DNA from: JBKQHQ01 sp052148715
GTDB lineage: Bacteria; Pseudomonadota; Alphaproteobacteria; Rhizobiales; Xanthobacteraceae
NCBI GenBank assembly: GCA_052148715.1
Contig: JBKQHQ010000279.1
Coordinates: 25,721-89,720 of the forward strand
Direction of reading: 5' to 3'
DNA length: 64,000 nt
Shown: positions 32,395-42,418 of the stretch, piece after piece
How positions within the stretch are numbered: the stretch's first letter is position 1
How the letters are laid out: each line of letters starts with the position of its first letter
Notes under the pieces: generated by a model
Told to the model about the DNA's origin: nothing
What the model saw: only the letters and a program-made list of their open reading frames with translations
The model's database searches: none
Made by a program: the position numbers and the translations under genes

Positions 32395-35300
32395 AGCTCG
32401 GACTCTCCGGACGGCTGACGCAGGCGAGCATCCGCTCGCCGCTGACGCCCTTGTTCCTGTTGGCCGCGCTGGCGGCGGGGCTGATCGCGCTCATCGTAAT
32501 TCCGCGCGAGGAGGAACCGCAGATCAGCGTCCCCATGGTCGACATCATGGTGCGTGCCGACGGCTTGAAGGCACCGGACGCCGTCGAGCTCGTCACCAAG
32601 CCGCTCGAGGAGATCGTCAAGGCGATCGTCGGCGTCGAGCACGTCTACAGCCAAACCGTGGACGACCGCGTCATGGTCACCGCGCGGTTCTTCGTCGGCA
32701 CCAAGGCCGAGGACGCGATCCTTCGCGTCCACGAGAAGATCCGTGCCAACTATGATCGGATTCCGGTCGGAATTCCGGAACCTTTGATCGTCGGGCGCGG
32801 CATCAACGACGTTGCAATCGTGACGTTAGCGCTGTCGCCCAAGCCTGAGGCGGCCGAGCGCTACTCCGACAAGGACCTCTACCAGATCGCCGACCAGCTC
32901 CGCGCCGAGCTGACAAAAGTCGACGATGTCGGCCTGAGCTACATCTCAGGCGGCAGCCCGCAGCAGATCCGCGTCGAGCCTGATCCAGAAAAGCTTTCGC
33001 TCTTCGGCGTCACGCTCGCACAGCTCGTTGCCAAGGTGCAGGGCGCCAACCGCTCGTTCCTGGCCGGCGAGGTGCGCGGCGCCGGCACGACGTTTTCTGT
33101 TGCGGCGGGTCAGACACTGACCGGCGTGCCGGACATCGGCCTGCTTCTCGTCTCCACCCGCGACGCCCGCCCCGTCTATGTGCGCGACGTGGCCAATGTC
33201 GTGATCGGCCCGAGCCCGCTGGAGCACCGCGTCTGGACGGACGCGAAAGGCGGCAACGGCGCCTGGACGCGAACGCCTACTGTCAGCCTGGCGCTCGCCA
33301 AGCGCGCCGGCGCGAACGCCGTCACTGTCGCCGAGCAGGTGCTCGCGCGTCTCGACACGCTCAAAGGACGACTGATCCCCGCGGATGTCGACGTGACCGT
33401 CACCCGCGATTACGGCGATACCGCCAACGAAAAGGCCAATGAGCTTTTGTTCCACCTCGGGCTCGCGACGTTGTCGATCGTCGCGCTGATCGCCGTCGCG
33501 ATCGGCTGGCGTGAAGCGGTGGTCACGCTCGTCGTCGTCCCGACCACGATCCTGCTCACGCTGTTTGCCGCCAACCTGATGGGCTACACCATCAACCGCG
33601 TCAGCCTGTTCGCGCTCATCTTCTCCATCGGCATCCTGGTCGACGACGCGATCGTGATGATCGAGAACATCGCCCGCCATTGGGCCATGCGGGACGGCCG
33701 CCCGCGCGTCCAGGCCGCGATCGAGGCGGTCGCCGAGGTCGGCAACCCCACCGTGGTCGCCACCTTGACCGTGGTGGCGGCGTTGCTGCCGATGCTGTTC
33801 GTATCGGGGCTGATGGGACCCTACATGGCGCCGATCCCGGCGAACGCCTCGGCGGCCATGTTGTTTTCGTTCTTTGTTGCGGTCGTCGTGGCGCCGTGGC
33901 TGATGTTGCGGCTCGCCCCGCAGGCCGAACCGGCCGCCGCCCGTGCCGGCCATCAGGAGGAAGGCCGCCTCGGGCGCCTCTATCGCCGTTTCGCATCACC
34001 AATCATCCGGACCAAACGATCCGCCTGGACGTTTCTTCTGAGCGTCGGCCTCGCAACGCTTGCGGTCTGCGCGCTCTTCGCGACCAAGACCGTCACGGTC
34101 AAGCTGCTGCCTTTCGATGACAAGTCGGAGCTCGCGGTCGTTCTCGATCTGCCGCAAGGAGCAAGCCTCGAAGACACCGAGCGGACCTTGTTCGCGGCCG
34201 CGGAGATCGCCCGGGGGCTCCCGGAAGTCACCTCGATTCAGACCTATGCGGGCACGCCGGCGCCGTTCAATTTCAATGGATTGGTGCGACACTACTATTC
34301 GCGCGAATCCACCGAGCTCGGCGAGCTGCAAATCAATTTGGCCGCACGCTCGTCGCGCGGCCGCACCAGCCACGCCGCGGCGCTCGATCTGCGCGGACGG
34401 CTGAAGGGCCTGAAGCTCGCCGAGGGCGCGGTCATGCGGGTGGTCGAAGTGCCGCCGGGGCCCCCTGTGCTCGCAACTGTCCTCGCGGAAATCTACGGTC
34501 CCGATTCCATCACGCGCCGCGCAGTGGCCGGCGAGATCAAGAAGATCTTCGCCGCGGTGCCGTTCATCGTCGACGTGGACGACTCGATCAAGCAGCCGCA
34601 TCCGCGATTGCGAATCTCGATCGACCAGGACCGCCTCGAATTCTTCGGGGTCGAGCAGCGCGACGTCTACGACACAATTCAGACGCTGCTCGGTGGCGTC
34701 CCGGTCGGCTATTCGCACCGCGGCGAGGGCCGCAATCCCATCGAGATTTCCGTGCGTCTGCCAAAGCGGGATCTGGCCTGGACGGAGCTCCTCGCCTCGA
34801 CCCCGGTGCCGGCCAATACGTTGCCGGGCAACCGCACGGTGGTCGAGCTCGGCGACGTCGTCCATGTCTCCCAGGAAGCCGGCTCACCGATAATTTTTCG
34901 CCGCGACGGCCGCTTCGCCGACATGGTCATGGCGGACCTTGCGGGTGCCTACGAGGCGCCGATCTACGGCATGCTCGACGTCGCCAAACGAATCGACGCG
35001 CACGATTGGGGGGCCCTGCCCAAACCGATCATCCGCCTCCATGGCCAGCCCGAGGACGAATCGAAGCCCACCCTGCTGTGGGACGGCGAGTGGGAGATCA
35101 CCTATGTCACGTTCCGCGACATGGGCGCCGCGTTCGGCGCGGCAATCGTCGGGATCTATATTCTGGTCGTGGCACAGTTCGGCAGTTTTCGGCTGCCGCT
35201 CGTCATTCTCACGCCAATCCCGCTCACTTTGATTGGCATCGTGCTCGGCCATTGGCTGCTCGGTGCTCCGTTCACGGCGACCTCGATGATCGGATTCATT

Positions 35301-35636
35301 GCCCTTGCCGGCATCATCGTCCGCAACTCGATCCTGCTGGTCGACTTCATCCGCCATGGCCAAGGACGGGGACATCCTCTTCGCGATGTTCTGCTGGAGG
35401 CGGGAGCGGTCCGGTTCAAACCGATCCTGTTGACGGCGCTCGCCGCCATGATCGGTGCGGCGACCATTTTGCTCGACCCGATTTTTCAGGGACTGGCGAT
35501 TTCGCTACTGTTCGGCCTGGCCTCGTCGACGCTGCTGACCGTGCTGGTCATTCCGGCGATCTACATCGTGCTGCGCGGCGACACGTACGAAGTCGGCCGC
35601 TCGCCTTCGGCACCGGACAGCAGCCCTGCCGCCTAG
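32391..35636 (+). CDS. RND-family efflux permease (AcrB-like)
   Basis: A 1081-residue inner-membrane pump. The usual layout is seen: TM1 (TPLFLLAALAAGLIALIVI) with the REEEPQISVP start of the porter domain, TM2-6 at about 365-500, a second porter region, and TM8-12 near the end (MIGFIALAGIIVRNSILLVD). The proton-relay motif in TM4 is SIGILVDDAIVMIEN with both Asp. The start is TTG 32391. REEEPQIS..M.DI fits the divergent HAE-like branch found in many alphaproteobacteria rather than AcrB itself; the exported compound is unknown. The pairing with a sulfide-oxidation locus is noteworthy. Confidence 0.9.
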   Translation: MKLGLSGRLTQASIRSPLTPLFLLAALAAGLIALIVIPREEEPQISVPMVDIMVRADGLKAPDAVELVTKPLEEIVKAIVGVEHVYSQTVDDRVMVTARFFVGTKAEDAILRVHEKIRANYDRIPVGIPEPLIVGRGINDVAIVTLALSPKPEAAERYSDKDLYQIADQLRAELTKVDDVGLSYISGGSPQQIRVEPDPEKLSLFGVTLAQLVAKVQGANRSFLAGEVRGAGTTFSVAAGQTLTGVPDIGLLLVSTRDARPVYVRDVANVVIGPSPLEHRVWTDAKGGNGAWTRTPTVSLALAKRAGANAVTVAEQVLARLDTLKGRLIPADVDVTVTRDYGDTANEKANELLFHLGLATLSIVALIAVAIGWREAVVTLVVVPTTILLTLFAANLMGYTINRVSLFALIFSIGILVDDAIVMIENIARHWAMRDGRPRVQAAIEAVAEVGNPTVVATLTVVAALLPMLFVSGLMGPYMAPIPANASAAMLFSFFVAVVVAPWLMLRLAPQAEPAAARAGHQEEGRLGRLYRRFASPIIRTKRSAWTFLLSVGLATLAVCALFATKTVTVKLLPFDDKSELAVVLDLPQGASLEDTERTLFAAAEIARGLPEVTSIQTYAGTPAPFNFNGLVRHYYSRESTELGELQINLAARSSRGRTSHAAALDLRGRLKGLKLAEGAVMRVVEVPPGPPVLATVLAEIYGPDSITRRAVAGEIKKIFAAVPFIVDVDDSIKQPHPRLRISIDQDRLEFFGVEQRDVYDTIQTLLGGVPVGYSHRGEGRNPIEISVRLPKRDLAWTELLASTPVPANTLPGNRTVVELGDVVHVSQEAGSPIIFRRDGRFADMVMADLAGAYEAPIYGMLDVAKRIDAHDWGALPKPIIRLHGQPEDESKPTLLWDGEWEITYVTFRDMGAAFGAAIVGIYILVVAQFGSFRLPLVILTPIPLTLIGIVLGHWLLGAPFTATSMIGFIALAGIIVRNSILLVDFIRHGQGRGHPLRDVLLEAGAVRFKPILLTALAAMIGAATILLDPIFQGLAISLLFGLASSTLLTVLVIPAIYIVLRGDTYEVGRSPSAPDSSPAA

Positions 35637-35777
35637 CTGCTCTCGTCGTGATGGCAGACGCAATGTTCGGACTATTCGGCTGGCAATCGACACGTAGGTG
35701 CGCGGGCAGTATCCTGGCTCGGCGCGCCCACGACTTTCCGATCATCAAATGACTTCGGATTCCGGCGAGGCCCCGAG

Positions 35778-36161
35778 ATGAGCCGCACGTTCCGATACCT
35801 GCCGAGAGCCGCTTTTGATCCGGTGGTGCGTCTCATTGTGACGCATTGGATCCTCGGGGCCATGCTCGGAATGATTTGCGCCGCCCTCGTGATCTCGCTT
35901 GACGTCGCGGGCCTTCACGGCCTGCTGCTGCGAGCCGACCGGATCGCGTGGGAAGGGCTTGTGCTGATGTTCGGCGGCTTTGCGATCACCTTCGGGGGCG
36001 TCGTCTGCGCGGGCGCCATAATGTCGGTCCCGGTCGCCGACGACGATATCGGCCGCAGGGCGGATGCCGCGTCAGCATCCGATGTCGCAACGTCCGGGGC
36101 GATAAAGCTCCCGGCTAACAGAATGCGGCCATTGCCGTCCCGGACGCAAACCGTCGCTTGA
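35778..36161 (+). CDS. Small membrane protein of unknown function
   Basis: A 127-residue protein not recognised as a known family. Two hydrophobic helices (HWILGAMLGMICAALVISL and LVLMFGGFAITFGGVVCAGA) are joined by a short polar loop, followed by a charged, low-complexity tail of about 40 residues. The ATG at 35778 follows GGCGAGG by 8 bases. It stands alone between the RND pump and a convergent GGDEF-EAL gene. Similar two-helix proteins are common in bradyrhizobia. Confidence 0.6.
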   Translation: MSRTFRYLPRAAFDPVVRLIVTHWILGAMLGMICAALVISLDVAGLHGLLLRADRIAWEGLVLMFGGFAITFGGVVCAGAIMSVPVADDDIGRRADAASASDVATSGAIKLPANRMRPLPSRTQTVA

Positions 36162-36232
36162 AGTCTCAGCTGTCTTGCGGGCGTCGGGGCGGCAACACCA
36201 TGATCGCTGAAAGGGCGATCGAGATGCCGTCA

Positions 36233-38602
36233 TCACGACGCCACGGCATTCTTTAATCCGTCAACGACGCGGCCGCCACGTTTCGACCTCTTGTTAGAGG
36301 AAATATCATCGTGTCTGCGACCAAATTCGAGCTCCGAAACCGTGCAGGGGCCGCCGAACAGGAATCCCTGAACGAGATTGACACCGGCGGCGCGCAGCAG
36401 CTGGAATTGCTCGCGCGTTTCGACCCCTTGGGCAATCGTGCCGGCCTGCAGGCCGTACCCGAGCGCCACGACCGACGATAGGATTGCCATACATTCGACG
36501 CGTGTTATCAAATCGCGGACGAAGGATTCGTCGATCTTGATCTTGTCGAACGGGAACTTCGTCAGGTAGCTGAGCGACGAATATCCGGTTCCAAAGTCGT
36601 CGAGAACGATCGATACGCCGATGTCCTTCAACCGGTGCAGCACCGCCAGGTGGTCGGCCTCATTCTCGATCAGCACCTTTTCGCTGATCTCCACCTCCAA
36701 CCGTTCCGGGGGCAAACCCGATTCGACAAGTGCACGTGAGACAACGTCCAAAAGGTCGCATTTGTTGAAATGCACGGGCGACAGATTGACCGCCACCTTG
36801 ATGTGCGCCGGCCAGGCTGCGGCATCGGCACAAGCCTCGTGCAAGACCCATTCCTCCAGCGGTATGATCAGGCCCGTCTCCTCCGCAAGCGAGATGAATT
36901 GGCCGGCGGAGAGTAGGCCTTTCTGCGGATGTCGCCAGCGCACCAAGGCCTCCGCGCCGAGCGGCATGCCCGTCTTCACATCGATGATCGGCTGGTAGTG
37001 GAGTTCCAGCTCGTGGCGCGACAACGCCTGGCGCAGCTCGTGCTCCCATTGTTGACGGGCATTCAAGCGCTCGGCCATTTCAGCATCGAAGAGGCAGTAG
37101 CGGTTGCGGCCTTTCGCCTTGGCACCATAAAGCGCCAGATCAGCCTTTTTCATCAGCTCGCTTGAACTGCTTCCGTGCTCGGGAGCCGTGGCGATCCCGA
37201 TACTCGTGCCGATGCTTACCATGTTGCCGTCGATGACGTAGGTCTCCGTGACGGTCTCGATCATCCTGCTCGCAAAGGCCATCACCGCTTCGCGGCGATC
37301 TTCCGGCGCCGCCCGAAGTCCATGGACGATCGCAAACTCGTCTCCGCCCAGTCGCGCCAAGGTGTCGTTCTCGCCCAGTGATGCCTTCAAGCGCCGCGCC
37401 GCTTCTTTAAGCAGGGCATCACCGGCCGGATGGCCGAGCGAGTCGTTGACGACCTTGAATTTGTCGAGATCGACCATGAATATGGCGAAGGGCTCACCCG
37501 ATCGGCGCAGGCGGCCGACCGCCTCCTCAATTTTCTCCAAGAAGAATGCGCGGTTGGCGGCGCCGGTCAACAAGTCGTGGTGCGCCATGAAAGCGATCTT
37601 CGCCTCGGCGCGCTGACGTTCAGTCACATCCTCATGGGTCGTCACCCAGCCCCCGCCCTCCATGGGTTGGCGCGAGATGGCGACGCTGCGGCCGTCGCTG
37701 AGATGCTGGAGCTTCGTCGAAGGCTGCACCACCGGCGCAACACGCTCCTGCCGGTACTCTTCCGCGCTTTGTCCGGCAAAGATCCCTTTCGCAACCCGCA
37801 GGTTCACGATTTCCTGCAGCGATGTGCCCGGGCCGAGCTGCTCGGCATCAAGGCCGTACATTTGACCGTAGCGGTAATTGCAGATGATGAGCCTTTGTTT
37901 CTCATCAAACATCGCAACACCTTGATTCATGTGGTGCAGGGTGGCTTTCAACAAGGCAGTCGTTCGCTGGTTTGTCAGAACGGCCAGAGCCAAGGCCAGG
38001 AGGAATGTCGTGCCAGTGGCCACCAGGATGAAGACAACCTGCGCCGCCGTGGGCTTCAGCATTGCCGGAGCCTCGATCTGAACATCGATGGCGCCGATCA
38101 GTGCCGCAGTGGCCTGCAGGATCAGCAGTGCCGCAATCAGCAATTGCGTACCGCGCAGGGGCCCGCGCGGCGCCCGCAGCGCACACGCTGTGGCATAGCC
38201 ATTGCTGGCGACAATGACGCAAGCCAGTATCATGACACGTGTGCCGAGCGACGGGACCCCGATGGTGAACCAAGTCTGACCAAGCAGGGCTGCAAGCATA
38301 AGCGCGGCGCCGGCGCGCCACGGCACGTTACCCATGCAGGCCTGAACGATGCCGGAATTGAAGGCAAAGATACCGCTAAAGACGAGAACCTGAGCGGCGA
38401 TCAGGACCCAGTTGGCCGAGAGCTCGCCGTGCGGCGCGCCAAGCAGCGCGGCGGCGGCAATCAAAATTGAGCCGACCGCCCAGTTGCGGGCAGGGACATA
38501 GTTGCTGTGGATGCGCCAAACATAGACCAAGCCTATCGCCTGAAGGATACGGATCAGGGCGAAGACGACGAGGAGGGTGCGAAAGTCTAGAAGGCCAGCC
38601 AT
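36233..38602 (-). CDS. GGDEF-EAL protein with membrane and PAS-like sensor parts
   Basis: A 789-residue c-di-GMP enzyme. About seven membrane helices (residues 1-210), a PAS-like domain (about 218-330), GGDEF (RLGGDEFAIV at 417-426) and EAL (GAEALVRWRHP; later DDFGTGYSSLSYL). Both catalytic motifs look intact: metal Glu and Asp of the EAL fold are present. The position of the RxxD inhibitory site before GGDEF is GEND, so product feedback is probably absent. The N-terminal part resembles MASE-type membrane sensors. It is convergent with the small membrane protein gene and transcribed alone. Confidence 0.9.
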   Translation of the reverse strand: MAGLLDFRTLLVVFALIRILQAIGLVYVWRIHSNYVPARNWAVGSILIAAAALLGAPHGELSANWVLIAAQVLVFSGIFAFNSGIVQACMGNVPWRAGAALMLAALLGQTWFTIGVPSLGTRVMILACVIVASNGYATACALRAPRGPLRGTQLLIAALLILQATAALIGAIDVQIEAPAMLKPTAAQVVFILVATGTTFLLALALAVLTNQRTTALLKATLHHMNQGVAMFDEKQRLIICNYRYGQMYGLDAEQLGPGTSLQEIVNLRVAKGIFAGQSAEEYRQERVAPVVQPSTKLQHLSDGRSVAISRQPMEGGGWVTTHEDVTERQRAEAKIAFMAHHDLLTGAANRAFFLEKIEEAVGRLRRSGEPFAIFMVDLDKFKVVNDSLGHPAGDALLKEAARRLKASLGENDTLARLGGDEFAIVHGLRAAPEDRREAVMAFASRMIETVTETYVIDGNMVSIGTSIGIATAPEHGSSSSELMKKADLALYGAKAKGRNRYCLFDAEMAERLNARQQWEHELRQALSRHELELHYQPIIDVKTGMPLGAEALVRWRHPQKGLLSAGQFISLAEETGLIIPLEEWVLHEACADAAAWPAHIKVAVNLSPVHFNKCDLLDVVSRALVESGLPPERLEVEISEKVLIENEADHLAVLHRLKDIGVSIVLDDFGTGYSSLSYLTKFPFDKIKIDESFVRDLITRVECMAILSSVVALGYGLQAGTIAQGVETREQFQLLRAAGVNLVQGFLFGGPCTVSELEFGRRHDDISSNKRSKRGGRVVDGLKNAVAS

Positions 38603-38918
38603 CGAAGACCAAAGCCGATTTGAGTTCGCCTCGGTGCAATTGGCGCAAGTCTATGGCCGACAAATCGGAAAATGCGATTAAGGGCGTGATGTGGTTCCCG
38701 GTGTGGTTAAACGAATGTTAGTGGCGCATGGGTCGAGCAAGCAATCGCTCCCGGCTCGACCGGCAGTTCGCAAACAACGTCGACCGCCATGCGCCGGTCG
38801 CCAGCAGCGACAGGGCCACCGAGTTGCCCGCCGCGCCGGTCGTTACCGAGACCGCTAAGACTCACGTGGTCCGTTTTGTCGCCATTGCCGACCACGCCCC
38901 ACAGGTGGGCTCTGCGGA
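38603..38918. other. 316-bp intergenic region
   Basis: No gene supported. It lies between the start of the GGDEF-EAL gene and the stop of an amidohydrolase gene on the same strand; the GGDEF-EAL promoter should be at 38610-38700. Frames present are short and carry no ribosome site. Confidence 0.5.
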
Positions 38919-39938
38919 TCAGCTGCTTTTCAGCCCAAACAGCTTCTCGGCATTGCGGAAGGAGATCTTCTCGCGCACGTCCTGCGGCATGTCGATCGAC
39001 TCGAGCACCTTGATGGTCTCGCGGATATAGCCCGGCCCCTTCTCCGGATCGAATGGACAGTCGGAGGCAAAAAGCACCTTGTCGGTGTTGTAGAATTCAA
39101 GCCCGCAGACGGTCGCCGGCCGCGAGCCGAAGACCGCCGTGTCGGCATAAAAATCCTTGAAATAATCGAGCGGGCGCTTCTTCAGCTTGGCGAGCACGGT
39201 GGTGCGCAGATCCTCGTCCGAGGTGCGGGCGCCGAGCTGGTCCCAGCCGGGACCGACGCGACCCTCGAGGTAAGGAACGAGCGCACCGAGATGATGCGCG
39301 AGAAGCTTGATGTTCGGCAGGCGGTCCATGAGGCCCGAGAAGACCAAACGCGCCATCGCCGCGCTCGTCTCATAGGGCCAGCCGAAGGTCCACCAGATCT
39401 CGTACTTCGATTTCGACTCGGTCTTGTAGTCCGGCATGCTGGCGTTGCGCGAGGGGTGCAGCAGGATCGGCTTGCCGTGCTTGGCGATCAGCTCGAAGAT
39501 CGGAAAGAATTGCGGCTCATCGAGCGGCGCGCCGTTGACGTTGGTGTGGATCTGAAAACCGTTGGCCCCGAGTTGCGTGATGGCGCGCTCGGCTTCCTTC
39601 ACGGCGGCAGCGGGCGAACCCATCGGCAACGCGGCGACATAGCCGGCGAAGCGATCGGGATGCTTGTCGACCAGCTCGGCGAGACCCTCATTAGCGAGCT
39701 TGGCGAATTCGATGCTCTGCTCGGCCGACCCCATCGCTTCGAGCGGCGGCATGCCGAGGGAGAGGACCTGCTTGTAATCCTTGAACATGTCGACGACGCG
39801 GAAACGCTCAGCAAGATCATAGATGGCGGGCACGCCGCGCATCCGCTTGCCGATGTCGCGCGCGGTGCCTTCGGACGCCAGCATCTTGTCCCACAGGCGC
39901 TTGGGAAAGAAATGATTGAATGCATCGATGTAACGCAT
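38919..39938 (-). CDS. Amidohydrolase family protein (ACMSD/resorcylate decarboxylase type)
   Basis: A 339-residue TIM-barrel protein of amidohydrolase_2. The N-terminus RYIDAFNHFFP replaces the usual DxHxH with DAFNHF, so the first His is Asn or shifted. Later features are GFQIHTNVNG, PILLHPSR (metal His), LLAHHLGALVP and FASDCPFDPEKG (catalytic Asp). Decarboxylases and hydrolases of aromatic acids are found in this group. It follows the class II aldolase-like gene by 75 bp on the same strand, so both probably act in one pathway. Confidence 0.85.
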   Translation of the reverse strand: MRYIDAFNHFFPKRLWDKMLASEGTARDIGKRMRGVPAIYDLAERFRVVDMFKDYKQVLSLGMPPLEAMGSAEQSIEFAKLANEGLAELVDKHPDRFAGYVAALPMGSPAAAVKEAERAITQLGANGFQIHTNVNGAPLDEPQFFPIFELIAKHGKPILLHPSRNASMPDYKTESKSKYEIWWTFGWPYETSAAMARLVFSGLMDRLPNIKLLAHHLGALVPYLEGRVGPGWDQLGARTSDEDLRTTVLAKLKKRPLDYFKDFYADTAVFGSRPATVCGLEFYNTDKVLFASDCPFDPEKGPGYIRETIKVLESIDMPQDVREKISFRNAEKLFGLKSS

Positions 39939-40013
39939 GGAGTTCCTCGTCCTGAGCAGAGACAGAAAGGCTTGCAGCGGAGCGCTTCACGGCTCTCGCC
40001 GGAACACGCACCT

Positions 40014-40739
40014 CTACGCGTCCGCGGCTTGAAACGGCCGGTCCGCGCGCCGGCACCAATTCTCCCAGGCGCGGTCGAACGAATAGGGCCCGGTGCGGCT
40101 GATGATGGTGTCGACCTCGCCCGCAGTGAGGAACTTGATCTCGCCCATATCCATCGATTGCATTTGCAGCTTGGCGTTGAGCTCGAGGTAGACCGCCGTC
40201 CAAACCGCTTGCCGGACGCTTTGGCCGATGACGACGGCGCCGTGCCCGCGCATCAGGGCGGTGCGACGCGGTCCGAGCAAGCGGGCCAGATCGCGGCCCA
40301 TGGCCATGTTCGAGACCAAGAGGTCGGTGTCGCCGAATTTGTCGTGCGAATCCCAGATCGGCACCTCGTGCCCGATCGAGGCGCACATGTGCAGCAGCGG
40401 CTTGAGCTTCGTCCCGGTAATGCCGAACGGAATCACGCTCGGGCTGTGATTGTGGACGACGGCGGTGACCTCGGGCCGAACCTCGTAGATCGCGCCATGG
40501 ATGAACCGCTCAAGGTAGGGCTTGCGCCCGCGCGCATCCAGAGGGTCGCCCTCCAACGTGAATTCCATGATGTCGTCACGCTCGATTTGCTCCGGCGCCC
40601 GTGCTCGCGACAGCCAATATCGCTCCGGACGGTCGGGATGTCGTGCGCTGATATGGCCAAAAGAATCGACAATCCCCTCGCGGGCGAGGATTCGATTGGC
40701 GGTGACGAGTTCTTCGAGCAAGAAGCCAAGCTCGCTCAT
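40014..40739 (-). CDS. Class II aldolase/adducin-fold protein
   Basis: A 241-residue protein of the fuculose-1-phosphate aldolase fold. Zinc histidines are in VVHNHS (both His) and RGHGAVV; GIVDSFGHISAR is the N-terminal family motif. AAAGGA lies 8 bases before ATG 40739. In aromatic clusters such proteins are often decarboxylases or dehydratases of hydroxy acids rather than sugar aldolases, and the neighbouring amidohydrolase fits this. No sugar kinase or isomerase is nearby. The fold is certain; the reaction is not. Confidence 0.87.
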   Translation of the reverse strand: MSELGFLLEELVTANRILAREGIVDSFGHISARHPDRPERYWLSRARAPEQIERDDIMEFTLEGDPLDARGRKPYLERFIHGAIYEVRPEVTAVVHNHSPSVIPFGITGTKLKPLLHMCASIGHEVPIWDSHDKFGDTDLLVSNMAMGRDLARLLGPRRTALMRGHGAVVIGQSVRQAVWTAVYLELNAKLQMQSMDMGEIKFLTAGEVDTIISRTGPYSFDRAWENWCRRADRPFQAADA

Positions 40740-41068
40740 TGAGCATCCTTTCGCGGCTCCGGGCCACGGGACGCGCATGCCGCGCGGCAACCTCATCCAC
40801 GGCGGAGGGCTACGAAGCTGTGATTAGTGGGGCGCACGGCTCCCGGCAAGGGTCGGATTTCACCCCGCGGATCGCCGTTTGACGGAGGCGCCACGGGCGC
40901 AACTTGGACTTGCGCAGCGATTCATCAGTGCAGAAGCCGGCCGCGGTGCGTTGACACCGCCGACCGACTCTCCCAAGGATCGGTGCAATCGTATGACTCA
41001 AGGCACGGTTGGGGTGCGCTGGGACGGCCGGACAGCGGCCGCCAGCCCAGGGGTTGCGGGGGCGTGTT
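40740..41068. other. 329-bp intergenic region between divergent operons
   Basis: No gene supported. It must contain the promoters for the leftward aldolase-amidohydrolase pair and for the rightward TPR/barrel-FecR-CHASE2 locus. No recognised operator or promoter boxes were identified. Confidence 0.45.
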
Positions 41069-42406
41069 GTGAGGGTTGTCAGAAAACTGGCGCTCGCGGG
41101 CGCGGTATTGGGCGCGGTTGTTGCCGCGCATGCAACGGCCTTTGCCCAAACGGCGGGGCCGGCGGTGAGCAGCGACTACGATGCGCTGCTCGCAAAGATG
41201 CTCAAGGATCCATCCAATCTCGACGTGACCTTCCGCTACGCGGAGCTGGCGACGCTACGCGGCGACTACGAGGCGGCCATCGGCGCCCTCGAGCGGATGC
41301 TGTTTTACAATGCCAACCTGCCGCGCGTGAAGATCGAGCTCGGCGCGCTCTACTTCAGGCTCGGCTCATACGCGATGGCGAAAAGCTATTTCGAATCGGC
41401 GCTTGCCAGCGACCTCCCGCCGGAAGTGAAAGCGAAGGTCAACGTCTTCCTTGCCGAGATCGCCCGGCGTACCGCGCCGGATCAGTTCAGCGCCTTCGCG
41501 TGGACGGGCGCGCGTTATCAAACGAATGCCACCATCGGACCCGACAATACCCTCGTTCGCGTCCTCGGCGAGAACGTAACCCTCAACGGCCAGTTCGCTA
41601 AGCAGCCGGACTGGAATTCGTTCGCCTTCGCGTCTTTCGGCTACTCGCACGACCTCGGCAATCAGCGCGGAGACACGATCGAGGCCAGTGGCCTGGGCTA
41701 TTATTCGAAGCAGGTTCTCGCCGAGCAATTCGATCTCGGCATCGCGGAGCTTCAAGTAGGCCCGCGCTTCGCACTTTTCCCGGAAACAATTACCGGCGCG
41801 TCGCTCAAGCTGTACGGCATCGCCAACGTGGTGGCGCTCGGGGGCTCGCAATATTTCAACACCCTCGGCAGCGGCGTGTCGTCGCGCTTCCAGCTCGGCG
41901 TCTTCACGGTGGTCGAGCCGAGTTTCGAGTATCGGCACCGCGACTTCTTCGATACGGCCAATTTCCCGACTGCCGGCCTGCAGAGCGGGGATCTGATGAC
42001 GACGGCGATTGCTGCGGAAGGACTGTTGCCGGGCCTGACCAAATTTGCCGTGCGCCTCGCCTACGACCGCAACGATTCGATCTTCGATGCATACACTTAC
42101 GATCGCTGGTCGATCGACGTTGGCATTCCCATCGAGTTCACCACCTATTGGGGCGGCGCCAGGCAATGGGTCGTCACGCCGAACGTCGGTTACAGCTGGA
42201 CCAACTACGGGGCCCCTGATCCGACGATCGATCCGGTCATCATCCAGCGCGACAACGAATGGCGCGTCGGCGGCACGGTCGATATGCAGATCCACGAGAA
42301 CTTCGGAGTGCGGACACAACTGCAGTACGTTCGCATCAAGTCCGATCTGAGCAACTACGACACCAGCAACTTTTCGGTCGCGGTCGGACCGACGCTGCGC
42401 TTCTGA
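41069..42406 (+). CDS. TPR plus outer-membrane beta-barrel protein (Slam/DUF560-like)
   Basis: A 445-residue exported protein. Signal peptide KLALAGAVLGAVVAAHATAFA; a TPR-like helical part (about 30-140, with RGDYEAAIGALERML and GSYAMAKSYFESAL); then a beta-rich C-terminal region of about 300 residues, ending VGPTLRF with a terminal Phe as in outer-membrane barrels. GTG 41069 is preferred as the signal starts there. The architecture matches surface lipoprotein assembly modulators (Slam), which export lipoproteins to the cell surface, but no lipobox cargo is evident nearby. It is 12 bp before a FecR-domain gene. Confidence 0.75.
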   Translation: MRVVRKLALAGAVLGAVVAAHATAFAQTAGPAVSSDYDALLAKMLKDPSNLDVTFRYAELATLRGDYEAAIGALERMLFYNANLPRVKIELGALYFRLGSYAMAKSYFESALASDLPPEVKAKVNVFLAEIARRTAPDQFSAFAWTGARYQTNATIGPDNTLVRVLGENVTLNGQFAKQPDWNSFAFASFGYSHDLGNQRGDTIEASGLGYYSKQVLAEQFDLGIAELQVGPRFALFPETITGASLKLYGIANVVALGGSQYFNTLGSGVSSRFQLGVFTVVEPSFEYRHRDFFDTANFPTAGLQSGDLMTTAIAAEGLLPGLTKFAVRLAYDRNDSIFDAYTYDRWSIDVGIPIEFTTYWGGARQWVVTPNVGYSWTNYGAPDPTIDPVIIQRDNEWRVGGTVDMQIHENFGVRTQLQYVRIKSDLSNYDTSNFSVAVGPTLRF

Positions 42407-42418
42407 GGGAGGCGGCCC

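Noticed and set aside
38728..39030. A 100-codon frame overlapping the amidohydrolase end
   Set aside because: It is largely antisense to the amidohydrolase gene and has no start signal.
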